Positions 16,483 to 24,994 of a stretch of DNA of 64,000 bases are shown here, piece after piece. Under the pieces are notes generated by a model, which was given only the letters and a program-made list of their open reading frames with translations, did not search any database and had not been told where the DNA came from. The DNA comes from Bacillota bacterium (lineage in GTDB: Bacteria; Bacillota; Clostridia; DSM-8532): assembly GCA_023415825.1 (NCBI GenBank), contig JAEZJF010000024.1:329833-393832 (forward strand). The letters are read 5' to 3'. The translations under genes and the position numbers were made by a program. Within the stretch, counting starts at the first letter, position 1. The number at the start of each line of letters is the position of its first letter.

Positions 16483-17913
16483 TTACTTCGCTTTTTTAAT
16501 AGCTTCATCAGCCATTGCAGCGGCCTCGTTCAATGCGTCCCTGACCGACATCTCACCATTAGCGGCATACATTCCGTACTCAACAACATACTTGGTCACG
16601 TCGGAATACGCGTCAATGATGGTTTCAACGTAAGAAGGATTCTCGTAGTTAACTACATATTTCTTGAAGCTCTCTACGTCAATAATCTTGGAAGCCTCGG
16701 CCTCAGATCCGAATACCAAATCGACAAGGCTGCTGACATCGGTACCTTTCCAGGTTGACTGGTGTCCTGCTACGATTAGAGAACGGGAACCATAGGTAGA
16801 AAAATATTTGAGGAATGCCCAGGCAGCTGCTTCGTCCTTGCAGCCCGTTGTAATTCCCGCATGGGAGTACACTGAGATACCTGACATATAGTTAGTCTGA
16901 CCCTTTTCCTCAACGGGGTAGGGAGCAAAATAGGTAAGAGAATCCATAGGATAGTTCTTAGTATCACGAAGGAAACGGACTATATTGGAGCAGATGGCCG
17001 AAGCTACGGTACCGTCAGTGTAAACCATTTGTGTCTGAAGGTTATCGGCACGGTATGTTTTAAGCGGGAACCAAATGCCTTCTTCATTCTCAGCCTTCAG
17101 CTTACGCTCAAGGGAGTTGACAATCAAATCGGAGTTAAGACTGCTCAATCCGGTTTCATTATTATACATGGCGTCCTTACCTGTTACCTGATACTTGGCA
17201 TAGGTATAGTAGTTAACTGAATGATAATCGCTGCCGCCATATACCAGGGTCTTGCCGCTGTCATCCTTTTTGGTCATCTTTCTGCAAGCTTCAAAATATT
17301 CGTCCCATGTCCACTCTGTGGGGATATCTCCTAAACCGGCTTCGTCCCAGGCATTTTTATTGATGGAGATAAAATAGGACATGCCGCCGCAGGGAAGAGA
17401 ATATACTTTGTTTTTATACTTGTAAACATCGGTTCCCCAATTGGCTATAAGATCAATGTTCTCTTTGGCTACTTTGTCTGTCAAATCAAGATACAGGCCG
17501 TTTTCCCAACGGTTATAGGTTTGATTAAGACCAAAACTTGCCAGAACATCCACTTCTCCTGCCATTATGGCGGTGTTAACGCTCAGGTTGCCGTCAGCGT
17601 TGTTATTGTAGGTTGTAAGTGCGACCTTGATGTTAGGGTATTCTTTATTGAAGTCTGCTATCATGTCATCCATACCCTGGTCACCTTTGAAAGGAATCCA
17701 GAAACGCACTGTTCCTGCAATGGATTTGTCATCCTCATAAATCCATGATGTAATATCACTGGGATCTTTAGTGGCATCAGGGGTTGTGACCGGAGATGAG
17801 CTTGGTGTTGTAGAGTCACTGGGTCCCGGTGCTGGAGCTTTGTTGCCGCAAGCCGTTATTCCAAACAGCATGGTTGCGGCCAGAAGGAGCGACATAACTT
17901 TTCTCTTAATCAT
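16483..17913 (-). CDS. Extracellular solute-binding lipoprotein of the polyol/sugar ABC importer
   Basis: The 476-residue protein has a signal peptide ending GITAC; Cys22 should be lipidated, followed by a Pro/Ser/Thr-rich linker to about residue 50. The mature part has the two-lobe family 1 fold of CUT1 binding proteins (VRFWIPFKGDQGMDDMIADF near the N-terminus, PTEWTWDEYFEACRKM in the middle). It is held on the outer face of the membrane and passes ligand to the two permeases encoded just downstream. A GAGGT ribosome site is present. The 54 bases separating it from the FAD gene upstream hold no recognisable operator, so it is probably read from the upstream promoter. Confidence 0.9.
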   Translation of the reverse strand: MIKRKVMSLLLAATMLFGITACGNKAPAPGPSDSTTPSSSPVTTPDATKDPSDITSWIYEDDKSIAGTVRFWIPFKGDQGMDDMIADFNKEYPNIKVALTTYNNNADGNLSVNTAIMAGEVDVLASFGLNQTYNRWENGLYLDLTDKVAKENIDLIANWGTDVYKYKNKVYSLPCGGMSYFISINKNAWDEAGLGDIPTEWTWDEYFEACRKMTKKDDSGKTLVYGGSDYHSVNYYTYAKYQVTGKDAMYNNETGLSSLNSDLIVNSLERKLKAENEEGIWFPLKTYRADNLQTQMVYTDGTVASAICSNIVRFLRDTKNYPMDSLTYFAPYPVEEKGQTNYMSGISVYSHAGITTGCKDEAAAWAFLKYFSTYGSRSLIVAGHQSTWKGTDVSSLVDLVFGSEAEASKIIDVESFKKYVVNYENPSYVETIIDAYSDVTKYVVEYGMYAANGEMSVRDALNEAAAMADEAIKKAK

Positions 17914-17967
17914 GTTCCTAACCTCACTTTTATATTATTTTTTATTAGTAACACGCATTTGCGCAGA

Positions 17968-19356
17968 CTAATCCTGTGGTAAAAATGCGCCCTGTTCAAT
18001 CAGGGCCTTTTGAAGTTCCTTAATATCAATTTCTCTTACAGGCTCACACTTTTTGGAAGCCATGGCAGCCGCTATTCCGGCCGCTTGCCCCATTCCCATA
18101 CATGGCGGCATTACACGGATGGCTCCTGAGGCTTCTGACGATGCTGACACACAACGCCCGGCCACCAAAAGGTTTTCAATGACCAGAGGCGTTAGACAGC
18201 GGTAGGGAATGCCGTACCATTTCCCATTTCGGATAGTCAAATATTCATTGCTGGTCGGGCCATAGCGTCCGTGAATATCCACCGAATTGGATGCCAGCAG
18301 AATGCTGTCCTCGGGTACGCAGCCTTCCAGAATGTCATCCAGATCCAAGACGTAATCGCCGTGGATATGCCGGCTTTCCCTGACTCCCAGCGTTGAAGCT
18401 GAGCTGAGCATTTTTGCATTTTCACATCCCGGAACATACTTTCGCAAAAAGGCAAAAATCTCTTCTACCTGCTGACGTCCCACGATTTCTCCATGGGTCA
18501 AGCTCTCATTATTTGTAGCGTCAAGCCCCATGATCCTTGAGGTATTAACATTCCATTCATCTGGTTTAACACCTCTGAACAACCCAACCGAAACACGTTC
18601 CAAACTCCAGTCGCCATTTTCTCTCGCCTCGGTCACCCGCCAGTGAAGTGAACGGTAGTTGACGCCGTCTTTCCTATAAAAATTGTTCTTGTTTTTTTCT
18701 ATATCTGCTTCAACGGCTTTTTCATCTACGTTTCCAATTCTGAAAAACATGGTCCCAGGCTGCATGGTTCCGCTTCCTTTGCGCCCTTTATGATAAGGAA
18801 CCCCGCAACGGTAAGCCAGATCGCCGTCACCAGTGCAGTCAATGAAGATTTTAGCCCAAAGCTCCTCCATACCGGATTTCGAGTGTATAGTCAACTTTGT
18901 AATCTTAGTTCCGGAAAGAATGGGCTCTATTAAGGTTGTGTGATACAGTATCCTCACACCGGCTTCTTGCAGCATTTCATCCATAACCCGTTTTAATATT
19001 TCAGGGTCAAAGGGCGTCACATGGTCGTGGCCGTCTATAATCCACGAGGTAAAGGCAGTCCCCGCCCGCACTTTGGAGGGATGTATTGCTCCATCACGGT
19101 CCACAAGCCTGTCAATTAACTCACTGAACAGGCCACGAATAATCATTTCCTCACCTTTGCTGTCATAGCTGGTCATAAAGGGGCCAACCAGTCCTCGGGT
19201 AGCCATGCCGCCTGCACAACCACCCTGCTCAACCAAGATAGTTTTTGCCCCGGCTCTTGCTGCTGCAACCGCCGCGGCAAACCCGCTCGGACCACCACCA
19301 ATAACTGCTACATCTGTCTCATAGGGCTGTTTTATATTCACTAAATCTTGTGTCAT
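17968..19356 (-). CDS. FAD-dependent oxidoreductase (FAD_oxidored family)
   Basis: The 462-residue protein opens with a dinucleotide-binding fold (VAVIGGGPSGFAAAVAAARAGAKTILVEQ, with GGGPSG at about 20-25). CAGGMATRGLVGP, IDCTGDGDLAYRCGVPYHKG and a C-terminal LLVAGRCVSASSEASGAIRVMPPCMGMGQAAG block follow. These are hallmarks of the FAD_oxidored group often found beside sugar ABC transporters and LacI regulators, where the substrate is generally unknown. It is one of three paralogues in this locus. I moved the start to the ATG at 19356, which has GAGGTC 7 bases upstream; the frame stays open 13 codons further without a ribosome site. The family is firm and the reaction undefined. Confidence 0.85.
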   Translation of the reverse strand: MTQDLVNIKQPYETDVAVIGGGPSGFAAAVAAARAGAKTILVEQGGCAGGMATRGLVGPFMTSYDSKGEEMIIRGLFSELIDRLVDRDGAIHPSKVRAGTAFTSWIIDGHDHVTPFDPEILKRVMDEMLQEAGVRILYHTTLIEPILSGTKITKLTIHSKSGMEELWAKIFIDCTGDGDLAYRCGVPYHKGRKGSGTMQPGTMFFRIGNVDEKAVEADIEKNKNNFYRKDGVNYRSLHWRVTEARENGDWSLERVSVGLFRGVKPDEWNVNTSRIMGLDATNNESLTHGEIVGRQQVEEIFAFLRKYVPGCENAKMLSSASTLGVRESRHIHGDYVLDLDDILEGCVPEDSILLASNSVDIHGRYGPTSNEYLTIRNGKWYGIPYRCLTPLVIENLLVAGRCVSASSEASGAIRVMPPCMGMGQAAGIAAAMASKKCEPVREIDIKELQKALIEQGAFLPQD

Positions 19357-19406
19357 AAATAAAGACCTCATTTTTATTTTTTTCGCTCTATTCATAGAAC
19401 CCTACA

Positions 19407-20705
19407 TTATTTTTCAAACAACTCTGCACCACAAGCCTGCAGTTCCTTTTGCAAATCATGATAATCCAGCTGGGATGGCAGAATCCCTTTCCCTGCACAC
19501 AACGCTGCCGCCAAGCCTGCCGCTTGTCCCGTTGCCAGTGCAATTCCCATAACACGATAGGAAGCGTGGGCTCTATGAGTTCCGGAGATACACCTTCCAG
19601 CTAAAAGCAGACCCTCTACCTTCTGGGGAATCAAGCACCTAAGAGGAATATCATAGGGTTCCGCCACTTTTGATTGTCCCTCGGCTTGTCCGCCTCCACT
19701 GGGATTATGTATATCAATTAGAAACCATGCCTTATGAACCACTACATCTTCGAAACGGCTCCCTTTTTCTACATCCTCATCAGACAAAATGTACTGTCCC
19801 ATGATACGCCGTGTCTCACGAACCCCCAGAGTTGATGCGGATGCTTTTACTCTGCACTGCTCGTATCCTGGTACATTTCGCTGTAAAAACTCTACAATTT
19901 GTGGGATTTGCTTGCGCGCTTCCAGATCTGCAAAAGCTATTTGGGTAGATATCAACGAATTAATATCATTTACCTGAGTTGCATTGACTTGGCGCTCACC
20001 TAGATAATAGGTTCTGTGCAGTCTGACAATGGATACGTTTTTAGGGAGCTCGCCTCTGTCACGAGCCTCTTTGCACAACCCGGTGTAACTACGGCCATCG
20101 GGTAACTTCACAGGATCGCTTCCCCCAAAGCAAGTTAATGCATGCGCTTCGTCTACATCCTCCAAAGTAAATTCGACGCTAACCGGCTGGGACCGTCCAT
20201 CCTGATCACGTCCCTGAACAAAGGGCGCGCCTGCCTGCGCCGCAATAAAACCGTCACCGGTGGCATCCATAAAAACCTTTGCCCTCATTAAGGCAGGGCC
20301 TTGCTGGGTTCCAACAATCAGACCTGTCAGTCTATCATCTTCCTTTACCACATTCACCACAGGCGAATGCAAATGAACCTCAACGCCGTTGTCTACAAGG
20401 AACTTCAATAAAAAATACTTTGCCTCCTCGGGGTCGATACGCACTTCCCAGCCATTTCTGGTTCTTATTTTTTCTGCATCCTCGTGTCCCTGGCCCAGTA
20501 ATTCAACAACTTCGTGATACATGGTGGATGGCGCCATAAAGCCCAGAATGGGATTAACATGGCCGGAAGTCATCATGCCTCCTACTATACCAAACCTTTC
20601 TATAATAGCTGTTTTCATGCCGTGTCGTGCAGCTGATACTGCTGCGCCAATACCGGCAGGTCCACCTCCAGCCACCACTACATCATAGGTTCCAAGTTCC
20701 AACAT
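19407..20705 (-). CDS. FAD-dependent oxidoreductase (FAD_oxidored family), paralogue 2
   Basis: The 432-residue protein has the ADP-binding motif VVVAGGGPAGIGAAVSAARHG (about 9-29), then FGIVGGMMTSGHVNP, MDATGDGFIAAQAGAPF and the C-terminal GLLLAGRCISGTHRAHASYRV block shared with the two paralogues. It is the first gene of the leftward unit, with GAGGGG 7 bases before the ATG. Two operator copies lie 125-170 bases upstream, so it should be the first target of the LacI-type repressor. The next gene, paralogue 1, follows after a short gap. The pair may form a heteromeric enzyme or act on successive positions of one substrate; this is speculation. Confidence 0.85.
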   Translation of the reverse strand: MLELGTYDVVVAGGGPAGIGAAVSAARHGMKTAIIERFGIVGGMMTSGHVNPILGFMAPSTMYHEVVELLGQGHEDAEKIRTRNGWEVRIDPEEAKYFLLKFLVDNGVEVHLHSPVVNVVKEDDRLTGLIVGTQQGPALMRAKVFMDATGDGFIAAQAGAPFVQGRDQDGRSQPVSVEFTLEDVDEAHALTCFGGSDPVKLPDGRSYTGLCKEARDRGELPKNVSIVRLHRTYYLGERQVNATQVNDINSLISTQIAFADLEARKQIPQIVEFLQRNVPGYEQCRVKASASTLGVRETRRIMGQYILSDEDVEKGSRFEDVVVHKAWFLIDIHNPSGGGQAEGQSKVAEPYDIPLRCLIPQKVEGLLLAGRCISGTHRAHASYRVMGIALATGQAAGLAAALCAGKGILPSQLDYHDLQKELQACGAELFEK

Positions 20706-20829
20706 TTGCTATCCCCTCTCAAACTTGCTCATTATCACTTAGATCAACAACTTTACGCCACTTGTTTCAGGCACCCTATATTCCCGCAATTATTTCGCAT
20801 TCCCTAAAATTAACGCGACTCCCATTTTT

Positions 20830-20844
20830 TTGAACCGGTCTAAT
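20830..20844. promoter_or_regulatory. LacI-type operator, proximal copy of the leftward unit
   Basis: TTGAACCGGTCTAAT matches the local consensus TTnGAyCGnTCTAAA. It lies in the 303-base gap between the repressor gene and the first FAD gene, in which no gene is seen. It is 31 bases from a second copy, about three helical turns, so two repressor dimers could bind the same face. Confidence 0.75.
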
Positions 20845-20860
20845 CTTAGAGCGACGTTTT

Positions 20861-20875
20861 TTGAACCGGTCTAAA
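20861..20875. promoter_or_regulatory. LacI-type operator, distal copy of the leftward unit
   Basis: TTGAACCGGTCTAAA differs from the neighbouring copy at 20830 only in its last base. Sequence around it is AT-rich and could hold the promoter of the leftward FAD gene, but no convincing -35/-10 pair was found. Confidence 0.75.
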
Positions 20876-21008
20876 CTTAAAGTAAATAAAAACAATTGGT
20901 GAAAAAATAAAAACCTAAACATATATAGTTATACGTTGTGAACTTTTGGATATTGTTTTTCTTAATAATAGAAATTTTTAGTTTGTCAATTTATTTGATT
21001 TGTCAAAT

Positions 21009-22052
21009 TTACTTGTTTCTGCGATCATATACACTATCACGTATCACAAGATCCGCCGGAATTACAATTCTTTCCGGAGGTTTATTGGGATTTTCCAGCC
21101 TTTTCAGAAGACAGTTTGCCGCCTGCTGCCCCAGTTGCTCCTTATGAATATTGACAGCGGTCAACGCGGGAGTCGCGTAACCCGCCAAGGCCGAATCATC
21201 ATAGCCTATAACAGAGATTTCCTCCGGCACAGTAACACCCATCTCATACAAATAGCTTCTGGCACCTAACACCAACTGGGTATTGGCAGCTACGATCCCA
21301 TCGGGACGATTCCCCGCATCCCAGAATTTTTTAAATGCTTCCTTGCTGCTTTTGCCATTGTTAAAACGGCACTGCAGAATCCAACTTTCATCAATGGGAA
21401 TGCCTAATTCTGTCGAGGTCCGTAAGACCTCTGCTTTCCGCAAAAAAGTACTGGCATATATGTCCGGGCCGTTAATATAGCACAATTTACGATGCCCCAT
21501 TTGGTGCATATACGTTAAACAAAGGCGCACGCCTTCGGCAGGGTCAGCCATAATGGAATCTATTCCCTCCATAAAGCTGTTAACACCCACCATCACAAAG
21601 GGAAAATTCATATCCATTAATTTATTTAGCATTCTTTCGTGATAAGGAGTACCTACAATAAAGGCCCCATCAACCCGGTTATTTCTTATGGCTCTGGGTA
21701 ATTCATCAGAGTGCTTCACCGAAGAAAAATATTCAGTAATGACGCCGTAATCAGTGTCAACCAGACCCTCAATGATGCCTGTGCTGATATTATATGAGCT
21801 TAACCCGGTACGCTGGTCGAAATCATAGCTCACCCTGGACGTATCATCCTGCATAATGATAATGCCCAAATGATAGGTACTGCGGCTACTCAGGCCCCGA
21901 GCGTTGCTGTTTGGGACATAGTTCATTTCTTTAATCACTTGCAACACTCGCTCACGGGTATCTTCCTTAGGAAGCTGACTATTGTTCAGAACCAGCGAGA
22001 CTGTACTGCGAGAAACTCCCGCACGTTTGGCTACGTCACGTATGGTGGCCAT
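21009..22052 (-). CDS. LacI-family transcriptional repressor of the polyol locus
   Basis: The 347-residue protein has the LacI helix-turn-helix at the N-terminus (TIRDVAKRAGVSRSTVSLVL, about 3-22), a hinge helix around 47-58 (NARGLSSRST), and a periplasmic-binding-protein-like effector domain to the end (VIGYDDSALAGYATPALTAV, conserved near the C-terminus). It should bind the palindrome-like sites found before it, before both FAD units and before the mtlD and SLH genes, and release them when a sugar or polyol ligand binds. An operator fills the spacer of its own predicted promoter, implying autoregulation. GGAGG lies 10 bases before the ATG. Confidence 0.9.
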   Translation of the reverse strand: MATIRDVAKRAGVSRSTVSLVLNNSQLPKEDTRERVLQVIKEMNYVPNSNARGLSSRSTYHLGIIIMQDDTSRVSYDFDQRTGLSSYNISTGIIEGLVDTDYGVITEYFSSVKHSDELPRAIRNNRVDGAFIVGTPYHERMLNKLMDMNFPFVMVGVNSFMEGIDSIMADPAEGVRLCLTYMHQMGHRKLCYINGPDIYASTFLRKAEVLRTSTELGIPIDESWILQCRFNNGKSSKEAFKKFWDAGNRPDGIVAANTQLVLGARSYLYEMGVTVPEEISVIGYDDSALAGYATPALTAVNIHKEQLGQQAANCLLKRLENPNKPPERIVIPADLVIRDSVYDRRNK

Positions 22053-22136
22053 TGATAATCAGTCCTCCATTCTCGGGTCACTACTACTATTCTCATCACT
22101 CATCACTTAGCAGTTATAAATTCGAACTTTGGTATT

Positions 22137-22165
22137 ATCATATATTAGACCGATCTAAACGTCAA
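22137..22165 (-). promoter_or_regulatory. Predicted promoter of the lacI-type gene
   Basis: On the minus strand TTGACG (22160-22165) and TATGAT (22137-22142) are separated by 17 bases. That is a good vegetative promoter 85 bases before the repressor start codon. An operator occupies the spacer almost exactly. Confidence 0.7.
22145..22159. promoter_or_regulatory. LacI-type operator inside the repressor's own promoter
   Basis: TTAGACCGATCTAAA is the most symmetrical copy of the motif: 14 of its bases form TTAGAyCGrTCTAA. It lies between the -35 and -10 elements of the leftward promoter and is identical to the copy at 23639. Confidence 0.8.
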
Positions 22166-22231
22166 GTCTTTTAGTAAGTTTTTTCAATTACCTTTTTTGC
22201 CCAACAAATATTCAACCTGATTACAAGATTC

Positions 22232-22260
22232 TTGACTTTTGGATCGTTCTAATTTATCAT
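22232..22260 (+). promoter_or_regulatory. Predicted promoter of the rightward FAD oxidoreductase gene
   Basis: TTGACT (22232-22237) and TATCAT (22255-22260) are spaced by 17 bases, 55 bases before the start codon at 22315. One operator lies in the spacer and a second directly downstream at the expected transcription start. Confidence 0.7.
22239..22253. promoter_or_regulatory. LacI-type operator in the rightward promoter spacer
   Basis: TTGGATCGTTCTAAT fits the local consensus and lies between the -35 and -10 elements of the promoter at 22232-22260, so binding would exclude RNA polymerase. Confidence 0.75.
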
Positions 22261-22264
22261 GTTA

Positions 22265-22279
22265 TTGGATCGTTCTAAA
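22265..22279. promoter_or_regulatory. LacI-type operator at the rightward transcription start
   Basis: TTGGATCGTTCTAAA begins 26 bases after the preceding copy and covers the expected +1 region of the rightward promoter. Confidence 0.75.
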
Positions 22280-22314
22280 TTATGCTGTGAAGCTTATTGA
22301 GAGGAGACTAAACA

Positions 22315-23580
22315 ATGGAAATATACGACGTAGCGGTATGCGGAGGGGGCCCAGCGGGTTTTATAGCTGCAATTGCAGCTGCACGCAACGGGGCTAAAAC
22401 CATTCTCATAGAGCGTTATGGTTTTCTTGGTGGGATGGCAACGTTATCTCACGTCAGTCCAATCACGACCTTCAACAAAAAAGGAAAGAGGATCGTTGGA
22501 GGAATCCCGTTAGAGTTTGTGGAAACAATGGAAAAGCACCGAGGTGCGGATACGAGTTATCCAAGTGGACGAGTGCCTTTTGATACTGAAATATATAAGC
22601 TTATTGCCCAGAGGATGACCATAAATTCGGGTGTCTCACTCCTGCTCCATTCATACATATCCAGCTGTATCATAGAAAACAATAAAATCAAGGCTGTTAT
22701 TGTCAACAACAAATCGGGAGAACAGAGAATCGAAGCGAAATATTTCATTGATTGTACGGGTGATGCTGATGTGGTGAATATGGCGGGATTATCTCATCGA
22801 GCAGCAGAAGATGGTGAAGAATTACAGCCTATGACCCTTTGGTTCAGATTGGGTGGAGTCGACACAGACAAACTGGAAAACATGGAGATGCGTTATGAAA
22901 ATGTGCGCTCTGTTAATACTCGTATTAGGGAGAAGTTGATAGCACTAGGCCATGAAAAAGCTGTACCTAAATTCGGTGGACCGTGGATACTCACAACCCT
23001 GAGAAAGGGCGAGGCTACAGTAAACATGTCACGCTTTGCCGGAGATGGAACAGATGTATTAAGTCTGACCGAAGCTGAGTGCCTATTAAGAGAAGATGTT
23101 TTTAAGCTTGTCGAACTTCTAAAAGAGAATTTCCCGGAATTCAGCAACTCTTATATTATGGACACAGGTACACAGGTGGGTATACGGGAAACTCGAAGAA
23201 TAGACGGTATTTATGAAATGACTGTTGATGATATCCTTACATCGAAAGATTTTCCTGATACGGTTGCTAAAGGCGGACATCCCATGGACATCCACAAGGC
23301 GAACAGCAGAGCTCAGGATTTAAGACCTGTGGAGGAAGAATATAATATACCTTACCGATCAATGATTCTAAAAGAATCGGATAATCTTTTAGTTGCAGGA
23401 AGATCCATTTCGGTCTCAAGGGAAGCTTTTGCTTCAGTAAGGGTGCAAGCCACCTGCATGGCCTTGGGTCAAGCTGCCGGAACAGCATCAGCGCTTTGCT
23501 GCGAAAAAGGACTTTCAGTACATAAACTGGATGGCAGTGAGCTTAATTCCATTCTCAAAAAACAGGGTGCAATCGTATAG
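22315..23580 (+). CDS. FAD-dependent oxidoreductase (FAD_oxidored family), paralogue 3
   Basis: The 421-residue protein has VAVCGGGPAGFIAAIAAARNG (about 6-26), YGFLGGMATLSHVSP, IDCTGDADVVNMAGLSHRAA and the C-terminal LLVAGRSISVSREAFASVRV block, all shared with the two leftward paralogues. It is divergent from the repressor gene, has GAGAGGAG about 7 bases before the ATG, and is controlled by two operator copies. It is followed by 204 bases without a gene that hold two more operators before the mtlD-like gene. As with the others, the substrate is not known; co-regulation with polyol-phosphate enzymes is the only guide. Confidence 0.85.
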   Translation: MEIYDVAVCGGGPAGFIAAIAAARNGAKTILIERYGFLGGMATLSHVSPITTFNKKGKRIVGGIPLEFVETMEKHRGADTSYPSGRVPFDTEIYKLIAQRMTINSGVSLLLHSYISSCIIENNKIKAVIVNNKSGEQRIEAKYFIDCTGDADVVNMAGLSHRAAEDGEELQPMTLWFRLGGVDTDKLENMEMRYENVRSVNTRIREKLIALGHEKAVPKFGGPWILTTLRKGEATVNMSRFAGDGTDVLSLTEAECLLREDVFKLVELLKENFPEFSNSYIMDTGTQVGIRETRRIDGIYEMTVDDILTSKDFPDTVAKGGHPMDIHKANSRAQDLRPVEEEYNIPYRSMILKESDNLLVAGRSISVSREAFASVRVQATCMALGQAAGTASALCCEKGLSVHKLDGSELNSILKKQGAIV

Positions 23581-23638
23581 AAAGTTTCGAGACTAAAAAT
23601 AATTTTGTGCTAAGAAGGTCTTTTTTTATTAATTATTT

Positions 23639-23653
23639 TTAGACCGATCTAAA
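23639..23653. promoter_or_regulatory. LacI-type operator, distal copy before the mtlD-like gene
   Basis: TTAGACCGATCTAAA is identical to the copy within the repressor promoter at 22145. It lies 59 bases after the third FAD gene and 131 bases before the mtlD-like start codon. Confidence 0.75.
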
Positions 23654-23746
23654 CAACAAAATAATCGCTATTCTTATAACTAATCGATTAAAGGAAGTGC
23701 AATACCGGCCTGTACGAGCTTTTCTATTTTTCTCATTTCTCAAGTT

Positions 23747-23761
23747 TTGGACCGGTCTATA
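23747..23761. promoter_or_regulatory. LacI-type operator, proximal copy before the mtlD-like gene
   Basis: TTGGACCGGTCTATA fits the consensus except for one base at the right end. It ends 23 bases before the mtlD-like start codon and partly overlaps TATATT (23758-23763), a possible -10 element lacking a clear -35. Confidence 0.7.
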
Positions 23762-23784
23762 TTCTGAAAGTGAGGTATTGAAAG

Positions 23785-24933
23785 ATGCATACTAAAAAAG
23801 CATTGATGATTGGCGCGGGTAATATCGGCAGGGGCTTTATTGGCGAAAGGCTGGCTAATGGCGGTTATGAAATTATTTTTGCCGATGTCAATATGACAAT
23901 AATCAATGAAATCAACCGTGCCGGCTCCTATAGGGTACACATTATGGACACCCGACAGGACGTGGCTGAAATCAGCAATATTTCAGGCGTCAGCTCGGCG
24001 AGCCCTGAATTTGTCAAAGCCTTCTTGACCTGCTCCCTGATCACCACAGCCGTGGGGCCCGCAATTCTGCCCCGCATCGCTCCCTCCTTGGCTTCGGCCA
24101 TCGATGCCAGACGCCTGTCAGGCTCTGACGAGCCCTTCAACATTATTGCCTGTGAGAACGCAATCCATGCTTCCTCCCTATTAAAAAATGCTGTTATGGA
24201 GCATCTGAACCAGGATGGAATTTTATATCTGGAGCAATTTGTCGGATTTCCTAACTGCGCAGTGGATAGAATAGTTCCACCTGCATCCTTCGATAATATT
24301 TTGGATGTGGCGGTTGAAAGATATTTTGAATGGGATGTGGAAAAGTCGGGCTTCCGCGGCGAAATCCCCGAAATTCCTGGAATGACTTTAGTGGACAAGC
24401 TTGATGCCTACCTGGAGCGCAAGCTCTTTACCCTCAATGCCGGTCATGCCATCTGCGCATATCTTGGCTATCATAATGGCATACAGACTATTGACGCCGC
24501 TATAGAGAATCCTGAAATATTCAATATTGTTTCAGGAGCCATGAGAGAAAGCGGTGAAGCACTCATTCGAAAATTTTCTTTTAACCCCGATAAACACGCT
24601 GCATATATTGACGCCATACTCAACCGTTTCCGCAATCCCTTCCTCGGTGACGATGTTGCCAGAGTGGGTCGCGAGCCCATCCGTAAATTGTCGGCCCAAG
24701 ACCGGTTGATAAAACCCTTGAACAGCGCTATATCATACAATTTGGATCATCAAAATATTATTACCGGCATAGCGGCTGCGCTTAATTATGACAATCCGGA
24801 CGATAAGCAAAGCCGTGAAATGCAGGCGCTTCTAAAGCAGTATGGCGTGCGGGGCACATTAAATCGTATCAGCGGTTTATCCGAAGACAGCCAGGTTGCC
24901 ATCAGAATCGAGGAGGCCTGCTACGCCATGTAA
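23785..24933 (+). CDS. mtlD: Mannitol-1-phosphate 5-dehydrogenase-like polyol-phosphate dehydrogenase
   Basis: The 382-residue protein has the length of the well-known MtlD enzymes. It has the N-terminal NAD-binding motif GAGNIGRGFIGERLANGGY (about 10-28) and the catalytic region KLDAYLERKLFTLNAGHA, which contains the Lys/Asn/His pattern (KLFTLNAGH) of the long-chain mannitol dehydrogenase family. EQFVGFPNCAVDRIVP is also typical. It should interconvert a hexitol phosphate and fructose-6-phosphate with NAD. No mannitol PTS gene is near, and the operon partner is an FGGY kinase, so the phosphate may come from that kinase rather than from PTS uptake. GAGGT precedes the ATG by 8 bases; two operators lie upstream. 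The exact polyol is inferred. Confidence 0.85.
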   Translation: MHTKKALMIGAGNIGRGFIGERLANGGYEIIFADVNMTIINEINRAGSYRVHIMDTRQDVAEISNISGVSSASPEFVKAFLTCSLITTAVGPAILPRIAPSLASAIDARRLSGSDEPFNIIACENAIHASSLLKNAVMEHLNQDGILYLEQFVGFPNCAVDRIVPPASFDNILDVAVERYFEWDVEKSGFRGEIPEIPGMTLVDKLDAYLERKLFTLNAGHAICAYLGYHNGIQTIDAAIENPEIFNIVSGAMRESGEALIRKFSFNPDKHAAYIDAILNRFRNPFLGDDVARVGREPIRKLSAQDRLIKPLNSAISYNLDHQNIITGIAAALNYDNPDDKQSREMQALLKQYGVRGTLNRISGLSEDSQVAIRIEEACYAM

Positions 24934-24994
24934 TGCCTTACATAACACAAACGCATGTGACATATTGCATGCCATAGATGAGCAGGAGATTTAA

